Origin: Paenirhizobium naphthalenivorans
GTDB taxonomy: Bacteria; Pseudomonadota; Alphaproteobacteria; Rhizobiales; Rhizobiaceae
Length of the DNA: 64,000 nucleotides
Assembly (NCBI RefSeq): GCF_007992095.1
Contig: NZ_BJZP01000006.1
Coordinates: 62,001 to 126,000 of the forward strand
Direction of reading: 5' to 3'
The position numbers were made by a program, and so were the translations under genes. The notes under the pieces were generated by a model. It saw only the letters and a program-made list of their open reading frames with translations. It did no database searches and was not told the origin of the DNA. Below are positions 17,755-26,225 of the stretch, piece after piece. How positions within the stretch are numbered: the stretch's first letter is position 1; every line of letters starts with the position of its first letter.

Positions 17755-20667
17755 TCAGTAGACGTCGCGGGCGTAGCGCTTTTCCCTGCGCAGCCGATCG
17801 AGATAGGCCTCGGCCGTATCGGCAGAGTGCCCGCCGGCCGATGCGATGATGTCGAGGAGGGCCGCCTCGACGTCTGCCGCCATGCGGGTCGCATCGCCGC
17901 AGACATAGAGGTGTCCGCCGTCCTCGAGCCAGGCATAGAGTTCGCGGGCGTTCTCGCGCATCCGCTGCTGCACATAGATCTTCTCCGCCTGGTCGCGGGA
18001 AAAGGCGAGGTCGAGCCGGGTCAGCAGGCCGCTTGCCTGCATGCCTTCAAGATCATTCTGATAGAGGAAATCGCTCGCCTGGCTGCGGTCGCCGAAGAAC
18101 AGCCAGTTGCGACCTTTCGCGCCGCGGGCGCGGCGCTCCTGCAGGAAGGCGCGGAACGGCGCGATGCCGGTGCCGGGACCGATCATGATCATCGGCGCGT
18201 CGTCGTTTTCCGGAACCCGGAAAGCGCGATTGGGAGAGAGGAAGATCGGCACGGTCCGACCCTCGCCGACGCGCTCTGCGAGGAAGGTCGAGGCCACGCC
18301 TTTGCGATCGCGGCCGTGGGCATGATAGCGCACCGCCGCGACGGTCAGGTGGATGCTGCCCGGATGCTCCTTCGGACTCGAGGCGATCGAATAGGCGCGG
18401 TGTTGCAGCGGTTTCAGCAGGCCGAGGAGCTCACCGAGCGGCAGGGCGTCCTTCGGCATCATGCCGAGGAGATCGAGGATGTCGCGGCCATACAGCCAGG
18501 CATCGAGCGCCTGGCGGTCGTCGTTTTCCAGAACGTGGCGCAGTTCCTCGTCGCGTGAGCGGCGGGCGACTTCGGCGACCAGCTCGCGCGACGGCGTGCT
18601 GATCTCATAGGCCTGCGCCAGCAATGTGCCGAGCGGCCGGTCTTCGCCGGCAACCGCTTGGTGCGCACAGGTGGCGTAGTGTTCCAGGAAGGCGTCGACG
18701 AGCGCGGGATCATTGGTCGGAAGGACGCCGATGCAGTCGCCGGCCTCATAGGCGAGGCCGCTGTCGCCGAGGTCGAGTTCGATATGCCGGGTGTCCTTTT
18801 CCGAGGCCGGCCCCGACAGGTGACGGTTGGTCGTCATGGTCGCGGTGTAGGGATTGCGCAAGGTCCACTTGGAGCGGGTAACGGTAGCCGCCGCCAGATC
18901 GTCCGTCGGCGCGAGGTTTTCCTCGCCCTCCACCTGGCGGATCGCGGCGAGCGCTCGGTCGGCCCAGGGAAAGGCAATCGCCGCATAGTTCACGTCGCAA
19001 TCGACCCGTGGTTCGATTGTCCGGGCACCGAGCGCCTGCAGGCGGGCATCGATGGCTTGTCCGGCTGCGCAGAAGGTCTCGTAACCGGAATCGCCCATCG
19101 ACATCAGAGAGAAGGAGAGGCCGGAAAGGTCGGGCGCATTATCGGCTGTCAGCGCCTCCCAGAAGCTGCGGGCGGTATCCGGCATCTCGCCCTGGCCATA
19201 TGTCGAGGTGACGATCAGCAGTCGTTTCAGTCCCGCAAGCTCGGCCAAACTGATGCCATCGAGGGGAATGACGCGGGGGGCGAAGCCACGATGCCCGGCG
19301 ATGCCGGCTATGTCGCTGGCCATCTGCTCGGCATTGCCGGTCTGGGTGCCATAGAGAATCGTCAGCGAGACCGGTGCGCCGACGCCGGTTTCCGGCTCAA
19401 CCTGCACGGCCTGGACAGGCACCGCCGCGCTCGGTGGAATGAAGGCCTTGCGTTCGCCGCGCTCGAAAGCGATCGGCAGGGTGATCGGCCCCGTATTGCC
19501 GCTGTCGGCCAGGAAGCGGGCTTCGCCGTCGATGCGCGGATTGCGGATACGGTGGGCGAGGATCGCCAGCGCCTCCGTCATGTCGCCACGTGCGATGAAG
19601 TGGCCGAGGCAATGATGGGCGCCGCCGCCGAAGCCGAAATGCGGCTTGCGTTCGGCGGTGATGTCGAACGAGGGGTCTGGGAAGGCGCGCGGATCCGAGG
19701 CGGCGGACTGGCCGAACAGATGGATGGTCGTGCCGCGCTTGATCTCGAGCCCCTGATAGGCGAAGTCCTCGACCGCCTCGCGCGTCACCCAGGTAATGGT
19801 CGGGCGTATGCGCATCACCTCTTCGACGGCGGCCTTGCCGAGCTCCGGGTCGCTGCCGAGCAGCTTCCACTGTTCGGGATGGCGGATGAAGACCTCCATC
19901 GCCAGGCCGAGTTGGTTGCGCGTGGTGTCGATGCCGCCGAAGATGGCGAGCACGATCATGTCGTAGAGTTCCTCGTCGGACAGCGCATCGGCGCTTTCCA
20001 TGTTGGTTTTCACCAGCATCGAGAGGAAGTCGTCGCCGAGCGGCTGGCCGCGCATGTGCTCGACCAGCGCCATCACGTAGCCGAACATTTTCTGCGTGGC
20101 GGCCTCGACGGTCTCCAGGTCCTGCTTGAAGGTGACACCGAGCGCCAGCCCCATGTCGGCGGCAATATCGGCCAGCTCGCGCCATTTGTCGTGCGAAAGG
20201 CCAAGCAACATGCAGATCACGCGCGTCGCATAGGGCTCGGCGAAATCCGCCATGAACTCGCAGGAACCCTTTTCGATGAACTGGTCGATCAGTTCATTGG
20301 CGAGCTTGGCGAATTCGGGGCGCAGTCCGATGACCAGCTTCGGTGAGAAGGCGGGATTGGCAAGGCGCCGCAACCGGGCATGATTGGCGCCTTCCTGGCT
20401 GAGCAGCATGCGCTCCCACCAGCCGGCGAAATGGCCGGTGACGCCGTTGAGCTTCGGCCAGGCATAGCTACCCTGACGAAGTCGTGCGTCGCGCATCAGC
20501 TTGTGCACCTCGTCGTAGCGCAGCACCGCCAGTCCGTAATTCGTTCGCGCGCACCAGCTTCGTTCACGCGCGGCATTCACCTCGTCGGATCGGATCGAAA
20601 AGTCCGGATCGGTGATATCGAGATAGGGCAGGTTTTCGACATCAAGCAGTTCTTCGGTGATCATCAT
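17755..20667 (-). CDS. Self-sufficient cytochrome P450 fused to a CysJ-type diflavin reductase
   Basis: About 970 residues. Residues 1-405 are a P450 of the short bacterial type: I-helix FGGIDTTRNQ near 244-252, K-helix EEVMR near 283, and heme loop FGFGGGAHHCLG with the thiolate cysteine near 353. After a proline/valine-rich linker comes an FMN flavodoxin domain (YGTQTGNAEQMA, TSTYGQGEMPD). An FAD domain (RAYSIASSPKEHPG, GVASTFLAE) and an NADPH domain (GPGTGIAPFRAFLQERR, YVCGDATRMAADV) follow, ending RYARDVY as in sulfite reductase CysJ. It should need only NADPH and O2 to hydroxylate its substrate. The ORF runs up to 20745, but a consensus sigma-54 promoter lies inside that extension. I therefore take the ATG at 20667 (or the adjacent one at 20664), preceded by GAGGGG. 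It leads an operon with two GS-like ligases. Confidence 0.9.
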   Translation of the reverse strand: MMITEELLDVENLPYLDITDPDFSIRSDEVNAARERSWCARTNYGLAVLRYDEVHKLMRDARLRQGSYAWPKLNGVTGHFAGWWERMLLSQEGANHARLRRLANPAFSPKLVIGLRPEFAKLANELIDQFIEKGSCEFMADFAEPYATRVICMLLGLSHDKWRELADIAADMGLALGVTFKQDLETVEAATQKMFGYVMALVEHMRGQPLGDDFLSMLVKTNMESADALSDEELYDMIVLAIFGGIDTTRNQLGLAMEVFIRHPEQWKLLGSDPELGKAAVEEVMRIRPTITWVTREAVEDFAYQGLEIKRGTTIHLFGQSAASDPRAFPDPSFDITAERKPHFGFGGGAHHCLGHFIARGDMTEALAILAHRIRNPRIDGEARFLADSGNTGPITLPIAFERGERKAFIPPSAAVPVQAVQVEPETGVGAPVSLTILYGTQTGNAEQMASDIAGIAGHRGFAPRVIPLDGISLAELAGLKRLLIVTSTYGQGEMPDTARSFWEALTADNAPDLSGLSFSLMSMGDSGYETFCAAGQAIDARLQALGARTIEPRVDCDVNYAAIAFPWADRALAAIRQVEGEENLAPTDDLAAATVTRSKWTLRNPYTATMTTNRHLSGPASEKDTRHIELDLGDSGLAYEAGDCIGVLPTNDPALVDAFLEHYATCAHQAVAGEDRPLGTLLAQAYEISTPSRELVAEVARRSRDEELRHVLENDDRQALDAWLYGRDILDLLGMMPKDALPLGELLGLLKPLQHRAYSIASSPKEHPGSIHLTVAAVRYHAHGRDRKGVASTFLAERVGEGRTVPIFLSPNRAFRVPENDDAPMIMIGPGTGIAPFRAFLQERRARGAKGRNWLFFGDRSQASDFLYQNDLEGMQASGLLTRLDLAFSRDQAEKIYVQQRMRENARELYAWLEDGGHLYVCGDATRMAADVEAALLDIIASAGGHSADTAEAYLDRLRREKRYARDVY

Positions 20668-20707
20668 GTCCCCTCGTGGCTTCTTGTGTTGGTTGATAAA
20701 CAGGGTC

Positions 20708-20723
20708 AGCAAAAGCCGTGCCA
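20708..20723 (-). promoter_or_regulatory. Consensus sigma-54 promoter of the P450/GS operon
   Basis: The minus strand reads TGGCACG-GCTT-TTGCT, a full match to TGGCACG-N4-TTGCW. Expected initiation is near 20697, 30 bp before the chosen P450 start. It diverges from an equally good site at 21062-21077. Confidence 0.88.
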
Positions 20724-20830
20724 GCTCGCAGACGTGTTGTAACAATTTGAAATTACATGATATTTTTTGGAGTTGATCTGTCGGGCAAACGAAACAACCG
20801 GAACTGATGCGTTTTCGCCAGGGGTAAAAG

Positions 20831-20846
20831 GCTGCAAACCTGCAGC
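20831..20846. promoter_or_regulatory. Inverted repeat GCTGCA-AACC-TGCAGC, candidate activator (UAS) site
   Basis: Perfect 6-bp arms about 110-120 bp upstream of the minus-strand sigma-54 promoter, the usual range for an enhancer-binding protein site. It shares the GCTGCA(A) core with the 20973-21011 repeat and with a half-site upstream of the transporter promoter. Confidence 0.55.
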
Positions 20847-20972
20847 GTTTTGGTGTCGCCAGTTCTGTTGCGCCGCGAAGACGGTGTAAGGCGGTTTTGC
20901 AGGTGCCATTGAGGAGCGCGGATCAGGAATGTGTTTGCCGTCAGCCGGGCCCAGGCGATAGCGTCGCTAGAG

Positions 20973-21011
20973 CGCTGCAAAAATGCCAATTATTCCTGCA
21001 GGATTGCAGCG
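20973..21011. promoter_or_regulatory. Inverted repeat CGCTGCAA-N23-TTGCAGCG, candidate activator (UAS) site
   Basis: Perfect 8-bp arms (20973-20980 and 21004-21011) lie 50-90 bp upstream of the plus-strand sigma-54 promoter. A CCTGCAGG palindrome (20995-21002) sits inside. Several further CTGCAA/TTGCAG words occur in the same intergenic region. Probably bound by the activator encoded at 23112; this is inferred. Confidence 0.6.
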
Positions 21012-21061
21012 TTGCGGTGCGGAATGTCCTGCAAATCATTGTTTTTATGTGGGTAAATGGA

Positions 21062-21077
21062 TGGCACGAATATTGCT
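21062..21077 (+). promoter_or_regulatory. Consensus sigma-54 promoter of the amidotransferase/PAS/activator operon
   Basis: TGGCACG-AATA-TTGCT matches the -24/-12 consensus fully. Expected start of transcription is near 21089, about 40 bp before the amidotransferase ATG. Confidence 0.88.
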
Positions 21078-21129
21078 CGGGGTCCATTGATAGCCGTCCG
21101 CCGGACGGTCCCTAGCCAACGGATGAACG

Positions 21130-21858
21130 ATGACCAGGAAAACCCTTCTCTTTATCTCGCAGTTCGCCGAACCTGGCAGCTATTCCAGGTCGACGTGGCG
21201 CCGGATCTATGGCGGTGACGACGAGACGGTGATGGTCGAAGCGCTTATCGATCACCTCGGGATGTTCGACCGGCTGGATTATCGCGGCGTCAAGGCGCAT
21301 GAGGGCGAGCCGCTGCCGGCCGATCTCGATGCCATCGACGGCGTGATCCTTGGCGGCAGTTTCGCCTCCGTGTCGGACAATTACGACTGGCAACGGGAGA
21401 TTGGCGGTTGGCTCGCGCGCTGGCGCGAAACGGGCAAGCCGCTGATGGGCATTTGCGGTGGCCATCAAATGATGTCGACGGTATTGGGCGGCAGGGTCGA
21501 GAAGATACCGGCCGGCCCCGAAGTCGGCAGCCTGGCGGTCACGCGGACCGAGGCCGGACAGGGGCATTACCTGTTCGATGGCTTCGACGATACGTCGCCG
21601 TTCTTTTTCGGCAATTTTGACCGGGTCATCGAGGTGCCGCAGGGAACGACCGTGCTTGCGACCCGCCCCAATCTGCCGGCGGCGGCGCTTGATCACGGCG
21701 GCAACTGGGTTTCCGTGCAATTCCATCCAGAGATGACCTGCGATCGCATGGCGACCTGCTGGGCGGAAGTCGACCCGGCCCAGTCGGCCCGCTACAGCTT
21801 TATTCCCGGTTGCGAGCGAATGGTTGGCAATTTCATCGCTGGCAATGGGCTGGCGTGA
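21130..21858 (+). CDS. Class I glutamine amidotransferase-like hydrolase (PuuD/AtdA2/TdnT-like role)
   Basis: A 242-residue class I GATase fold. The nucleophile elbow is MGICGGHQMM (Cys near residue 112) and the catalytic His-Glu pair is in VQFHPEMT near 199-203. VILGGSFASVSDNYDWQ is typical of the stand-alone subgroup. In putrescine, aniline and isopropylamine pathways such enzymes act beside a gamma-glutamyl ligase and hydrolyse gamma-glutamyl amides back to glutamate. The divergent operon here holds two such ligases, which makes this the likely job. It is the first gene after a sigma-54 promoter. The ribosome site is weak (CGGATGAACG). Confidence 0.82.
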   Translation: MTRKTLLFISQFAEPGSYSRSTWRRIYGGDDETVMVEALIDHLGMFDRLDYRGVKAHEGEPLPADLDAIDGVILGGSFASVSDNYDWQREIGGWLARWRETGKPLMGICGGHQMMSTVLGGRVEKIPAGPEVGSLAVTRTEAGQGHYLFDGFDDTSPFFFGNFDRVIEVPQGTTVLATRPNLPAAALDHGGNWVSVQFHPEMTCDRMATCWAEVDPAQSARYSFIPGCERMVGNFIAGNGLA

Positions 21859-21941
21859 TCCGCCGACTCGAGACGGTGCGTGTTTACAAGGTGGCGGGCT
21901 GGCGGTATCGCAGAGGGCTTGCAGTTTAAGAGGTGAGAACG

Positions 21942-23108
21942 ATGGCGGAGATGGAGGCATTGGCGGAAACGCTTCAGTCCAGCCCCGGCCAGTCCCTGGA
22001 GTCGGATCTTCTCGTCGACGTCATTTCGCTCGACGGGCGCGTCCTGTGGTTTAGCGACAGCCAGGCAGAACTGCTGGGCACCTATGATCGGGATGTCGCC
22101 GGCCTTGACGCCGGAGCCTTCTACACATCGGAATCCTTTGCGGAAATCCAGCAGCTCCTGCATCGGCGCAGCCGAGGTGAGCATGCCGCCGCCATGGAAC
22201 TGACACTGCTTGCCGGCGGGGGGAGGCCGATCCGCACTCTTGCGCGCGCCCGGTTCATTCGCTGGCGCGGTGAGATCGCCCTCCGGCTGGCGAAGATGGA
22301 CTATGGTCCTGTCGGCAATCGCTACCGGCAGCTTGAGGCGGATTTTCGCACGCTGTCGTCCATGCTTGAAACGTCGAGCGAGGCCCATTGGAGCATCGTC
22401 TTCTCCGAGCCGGTCGACACGACCCTGCCGAAGAGCGAGGTGGTTCGTCAGGTCTTCGAGAACCAGTCCGTCTGGCGTTTGTGCAACCCGGCGATGGCGC
22501 AACTCTATCAACTGCCGGAATCGCTCGATTTCAACGAACAGGACGTGCGCCTTTACTGGCCGCGCAGCGCCGCCAATGAGCGTTTCGTTGAGGAGATCAT
22601 CAATTCCGACTATGCGATCGACAATGCGCTCAGCATCGACCGTCGTCACGATGGCACGCTGCAATACATTCTGAATGATGTTCGCGGGGAGGTCGTCGAT
22701 GGCTTCCTTTTGCTGCTGTGGGGCAATTGCCGCGACGTGACCCGGCAGCACATCGCCGATGACGTCAAGGCCAGTGCGTCCAAGCTGACGGCGCGGGTGC
22801 TCGACGGTATGGCCGATCCGGTGATCATTCTGGATGATGAAGGGCAGGTTGTCAGCCGCAACAAGGCCTTCGCCGCCAGGTTCGCCGGCAGCCGCACGAT
22901 CGAGAACCTGCTGATTGCCCATGTGCGCGGCCGCCCCAGAGCCTCCGGCTGGTCCCTCTTTGCCAATTCCGGCGGTGCGGGCGTCCTGTTTGACGTGCAT
23001 ACCCGCAAGGTCACCGGTGTGGACAGCGGCAAGTGGACGGTGATAACTGTCCGTGAGCGAGGTGCGGATGGTGCAAAGCGAACGACCCGACAGCCGAGAC
23101 GGCCATAA
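21942..23108 (+). CDS. Multi-PAS protein without an evident output domain
   Basis: About 388 residues, with at least two PAS-like segments: one near residues 20-130 (VDVISLDGRVLWFSDSQAELLG) and one near 285-370 (RVLDGMADPVIILDDEGQVVSRNKAF). The stretch between them has a third weak repeat (MLETSSEAHWSIVFSEP). I see no kinase, GGDEF, HTH or AAA+ domain. It lies between the amidotransferase and a sigma-54 activator, 3 bp before the latter, so it probably senses a signal and modulates that activator by contact. I chose the ATG at 21942 after AAGAGGTG; a GTG at 21933 is possible. I do not recognise a named family. Confidence 0.7.
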   Translation: MAEMEALAETLQSSPGQSLESDLLVDVISLDGRVLWFSDSQAELLGTYDRDVAGLDAGAFYTSESFAEIQQLLHRRSRGEHAAAMELTLLAGGGRPIRTLARARFIRWRGEIALRLAKMDYGPVGNRYRQLEADFRTLSSMLETSSEAHWSIVFSEPVDTTLPKSEVVRQVFENQSVWRLCNPAMAQLYQLPESLDFNEQDVRLYWPRSAANERFVEEIINSDYAIDNALSIDRRHDGTLQYILNDVRGEVVDGFLLLLWGNCRDVTRQHIADDVKASASKLTARVLDGMADPVIILDDEGQVVSRNKAFAARFAGSRTIENLLIAHVRGRPRASGWSLFANSGGAGVLFDVHTRKVTGVDSGKWTVITVRERGADGAKRTTRQPRRP

Positions 23109-23111
23109 CGC

Positions 23112-24533
23112 ATGAAGACGCCGGGTGACATTCCTCAGTTCTATCTGGGTGTCAGAAACGCCGAAACCCTGAACCGCGAGGGTTGGGAGCAGAATTTCCA
23201 GAGCCCGCAATTCCGCAATTTCGCCAATCTGCTGACCGATGCGATGATCGTCGTCGATCCGGACGAGCTGGTGGTCTTCCTCAATCTGGCGGCGGAGCGG
23301 GCGGCCCGGCTTTCCAAACCGTTTGAAAGCCAGAAGCTCGCGACATTCCAACGTTTCTCCGATTTTGACATGGACGAATTTCTCGCAGCGGCACAGCGAG
23401 GCCAGACCCAGGGGTTCGTCCGCTCCAAGGTGTCCGGAACGGTCTATCAGGCGAACCGGCGCATGCTCTCCATCGCCGGTTCCGCCACCGGATTCACGGT
23501 CTATTTTCTCCGCGACCCCGAGAATATCGAGCGCTCGAAGCGGGGGGTGCAGGGCCGGGCCATTTCCGCCAGCGATCGGAAGGAAACGGCCCGGCTGTTA
23601 TTTCCCGAGCGGCTGAAGTTGCAGATCGAGCAGGCGACGCGTGCCTATGCCCGCGGCTTTCGCATCCTGCTGCTGGGCGAATCCGGGGTCGGCAAGACTG
23701 CGATTGCGCGCCACATCCATCTGACGGCGGGCGATAAGGGGCGCCCCTTCATCCATGTCAACAGCGGCTCCATCCCCGAGACCTTGTTCGAATCGGAAAT
23801 GTTCGGCTATGAGCGCGGGGCGTTCACCGGAGCCTTGCAGGCCGGCAAGCGCGGCTTTATTGAAAGTGCCGGAGGCGGAACACTCTTTCTCGACGAGATC
23901 GGCGAGATTCCGCTGTCGTCCCAGCCAAAGCTCCTGAATTTTCTTGAGGATGGAACGATCCAGCCGGTCGGCTCCTCGGTTGCGAAGAAGATCGAGACCC
24001 GGGTCATAGCGGCGACGAACCGCGACCTGTCGGACATGGTGCGCAACGGCAGCTTCCGCAAGGATCTGCTCTACCGCCTCTCGACCTTTCCCGTCGAGAT
24101 TCCGCCGCTGCGCAACCGCACCGACAAGGCCGAAATTCTCGACATGATGCTTGAACGGGCAAGCGCCGAACGGGGCGCTCCGCTGAAGCTGTCGCCGGCC
24201 TGCCGGTCGATCCTTCTGCGCCATTCCTTTCCCGGAAACCTGCGTGAGGTGAAGAGTGTGGTCGACTATCTCGACATCGTCGCCGACGATGTCGCGGCTC
24301 CGGAGCACCTGCCTCCCTCCTTCGGGCATGGTCCGTCCGCTGCCGCCGAAGACGTCCAGTCTGCGCTGGAGCTATCCGGCTCCGGCCTTACACTCAAGGA
24401 GATGACTCGGGCGTTCGAAGAAAAGGTGATCAACGAGGCGCTGGACCGACTTGGGTCGAAGCGGGCGGCTGCCCGGGAACTCGGCGTCGATATCGCCACG
24501 ATCGTGCGCAAGACCAACCGCGCCAACGATTGA
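23112..24533 (+). CDS. Sigma-54-dependent activator (PAS-AAA+-Fis HTH) of the amine/P450 regulon
   Basis: A 473-residue enhancer-binding protein. A PAS-like domain covers about residues 35-150 (LLTDAMIVVDPDELVVFLNLAAERA). The AAA+ domain runs from about 165, with Walker A GESGVGKTAIAR near 190, ELFGYERGAFTGA-type sigma-54 contact loop near 232-241 (here EMFGYERGAFTGA) and [10 protein letters not shown] near 260. A short Fis-type HTH lies near 440-470 (LGSKRAAARELGVDIATIVRK). It is co-transcribed with the PAS protein and amidotransferase from a sigma-54 promoter, so the operon is probably self-activating. It is the natural candidate to bind the GCTGCAA repeats. Confidence 0.88.
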   Translation: MKTPGDIPQFYLGVRNAETLNREGWEQNFQSPQFRNFANLLTDAMIVVDPDELVVFLNLAAERAARLSKPFESQKLATFQRFSDFDMDEFLAAAQRGQTQGFVRSKVSGTVYQANRRMLSIAGSATGFTVYFLRDPENIERSKRGVQGRAISASDRKETARLLFPERLKLQIEQATRAYARGFRILLLGESGVGKTAIARHIHLTAGDKGRPFIHVNSGSIPETLFESEMFGYERGAFTGALQAGKRGFIESAGGGTLFLDEIGEIPLSSQPKLLNFLEDGTIQPVGSSVAKKIETRVIAATNRDLSDMVRNGSFRKDLLYRLSTFPVEIPPLRNRTDKAEILDMMLERASAERGAPLKLSPACRSILLRHSFPGNLREVKSVVDYLDIVADDVAAPEHLPPSFGHGPSAAAEDVQSALELSGSGLTLKEMTRAFEEKVINEALDRLGSKRAAARELGVDIATIVRKTNRAND

Positions 24534-24557
24534 GGCCCGGCCCTTTCGAGCCGGGCC
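24534..24557. terminator. Hairpin between convergent operons
   Basis: GGCCCGGC (24534-24541) and GCCGGGCC (24550-24557) form an 8-bp stem with an 8-nt loop. It begins at the stop of the activator gene and ends 5 bp before the stop of the ABC permease. Confidence 0.6.
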
Positions 24558-24562
24558 GCTTG

Positions 24563-25345
24563 TCAGTTTTTCTGCCGTAGCATGCTGACCGAACTCAGGA
24601 TCACCACAAGCGACACGACGACGATCAGGGTGCCGATGGCGTTGATCTCCGGCGTGATGCCTCTTCTCAGCGTCGAGTAGATATACATCGGCAGCGTGAT
24701 CTCACGCCCGGTCAGGAAGTAGGTGACCGGAATCTCGTCGAAGGACAGCGTGAAGGACAGCAGTGCCGAACCGATGATCGCCGAGCGAATGTTCGGTAGG
24801 GTCACGTAGAAAAAGGTCTCCACCGATGTCGCTCCCAGATCGGAACTGGCCTCCGACAGGTTGCGGTTGACCTTTTCCAGCCTAGCAAGAACCTGGCTGA
24901 CGACGATACCGGTTAGCGCCGTGGCATGGCCGATGATGACCGCTCCGAGGCTCTGCGGTAAGCCGATCTGCTTGTAGAAGTTCAGCATGGCGATACCGGT
25001 CACGATGCCCGGCAGGGACAACGGCAGCAGGATCGTGTTCCTGAACAACTGCTTGCCGATGAACGGGTAGCGGTCGAGGGCAAGGGCCGCCGGCACGCCG
25101 ATGACGATCGTCAGGACGGTGGCGGCGGAGGCGACCATGAGGCTGTTGCCCAGTGCCCTGATCAGATCGGCATTGGCGAACACCTTCTGATACCAGCCCC
25201 AGGTGAAGCCGGACAGCGGGAAGGATGTGACGGGACTGTCGTTGAAGGAGAACAGGATGAGGATCGCGACGGGCACGTAGAGAAACAGGAGCGTTCCAAT
25301 TGCCACACCGACCAGGCTTTTCTGCCACCAGATGAGTTTGTGCAT
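24563..25345 (-). CDS. ABC transporter permease, spermidine/putrescine type (PotC-like)
   Basis: A 260-residue inner membrane protein with about six transmembrane segments. The first is VGVAIGTLLFLYVPVAILILFSF, described here by its ends. It has the PotC FNDSP motif and the EAA loop EASSDLGATSVETFFYVTLPNI near residue 175. I chose the ATG at 25345 (AAGGAGGG 6 bp upstream) rather than one at 25387 inside potB. It is the last gene of a four-gene transporter operon. Confidence 0.9.
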   Translation of the reverse strand: MHKLIWWQKSLVGVAIGTLLFLYVPVAILILFSFNDSPVTSFPLSGFTWGWYQKVFANADLIRALGNSLMVASAATVLTIVIGVPAALALDRYPFIGKQLFRNTILLPLSLPGIVTGIAMLNFYKQIGLPQSLGAVIIGHATALTGIVVSQVLARLEKVNRNLSEASSDLGATSVETFFYVTLPNIRSAIIGSALLSFTLSFDEIPVTYFLTGREITLPMYIYSTLRRGITPEINAIGTLIVVVSLVVILSSVSMLRQKN

Positions 25346-25355
25346 TCCGCCCTCC

Positions 25356-26225
25356 TTAACCCATCGAGACTCGACCGGCACGGTCAAGTCTGTTGGAAAC
25401 CTGCAGTACGACCAGCACGAGGGTGAAAATCACCACCGCCAGCGCCGAACCGAGCGGCCAGTTGAGTGCCGCGCCGAATTGGCTTTGCAGCACCGTTGCC
25501 ACCATCGTTCCACTGGGGCCGCCGACCAGCACCGGTGCGACGAAGTCGCCGAAGGACAGGCAGAAGGTCATGGTTGCTCCGGCGACGATGCCGGCTGTCG
25601 ACAGCGGCAGGATCACCCTTAGGAAGGTCTCGAAAGGCCCGGCGCCGAGGTCCTGGGAGGCCTCGATCAGGGCCGGCGGAATCCGTTCCAGGGCGGTGAA
25701 AATGGGCATCACCATGAACGGGATGAAGATATACGTGAGCGTGATGACCATCGCCGCCTGATTGTAGAGGAAGATGTCGAGCGGTTCCTTGATGACGCCG
25801 AGCCACAGCAGCGCGGAATTGAGCGCTCCGTCGGTGCCGAGGATGATCTTCCAGGTATAGGCGCGCAGCAGGTAGGAGACCCACAGAGGCACGACGACGC
25901 ACATGTAAAGCAAGGTCCGCAGTTTTTCGGAGCGGATCGTGAACACCAGAAAATAGGCGAGGGGATAGCCGAACGCGACCGAATAGACGGTCACCAGACT
26001 GGCGATCTTCAGGGTTCTGAGGATCACGGCCGAATATTGCGGATCGATAAACAGTTGCAGGTAGTTGCCGAACTGGAAATCCGCGACGAAAAGCGGGAAC
26101 TTCCGGCTCCAGAAGCTCATCATTCCCATTGCGCCGTAAGGCAGGATCAGGAAGATCACGACCCAGGCGAGAGGCAGGGAAAACAACAGCCAGAAACCGA
26201 CTGTCTGGCGGGTCTTGGCCTTCAT
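25356..26225 (-). CDS. ABC transporter permease, spermidine/putrescine type (PotB-like)
   Basis: A 289-residue permease with about six membrane spans. The EAA loop EASQDLGAGPFETFLRVILPLS is near residue 190, and FCLSFGDFVAPVLVGG and SQFGAALNWPLGSALA are PotB-type signatures. Its ATG overlaps the stop of the ATPase gene by 4 bp. It pairs with the PotC-like permease. Confidence 0.9.
   Translation of the reverse strand: MKAKTRQTVGFWLLFSLPLAWVVIFLILPYGAMGMMSFWSRKFPLFVADFQFGNYLQLFIDPQYSAVILRTLKIASLVTVYSVAFGYPLAYFLVFTIRSEKLRTLLYMCVVVPLWVSYLLRAYTWKIILGTDGALNSALLWLGVIKEPLDIFLYNQAAMVITLTYIFIPFMVMPIFTALERIPPALIEASQDLGAGPFETFLRVILPLSTAGIVAGATMTFCLSFGDFVAPVLVGGPSGTMVATVLQSQFGAALNWPLGSALAVVIFTLVLVVLQVSNRLDRAGRVSMG

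Noticed and set aside
18658..20346. Long plus-strand open frame opposite the P450 fusion
   Set aside because: Shadow of the P450/reductase coding strand, without motifs or a ribosome site.
20668..20745. N-terminal extension of the P450 fusion to 20745
   Set aside because: A consensus sigma-54 promoter for the same gene lies within it, so the mRNA must start downstream. The ATG at 20667 has a ribosome site.
20895..20909. TTTTGCAGGTGCCAT as a minus-strand sigma-54 promoter
   Set aside because: The spacing between the GG and GC elements is too short. A perfect site exists at 20708-20723.
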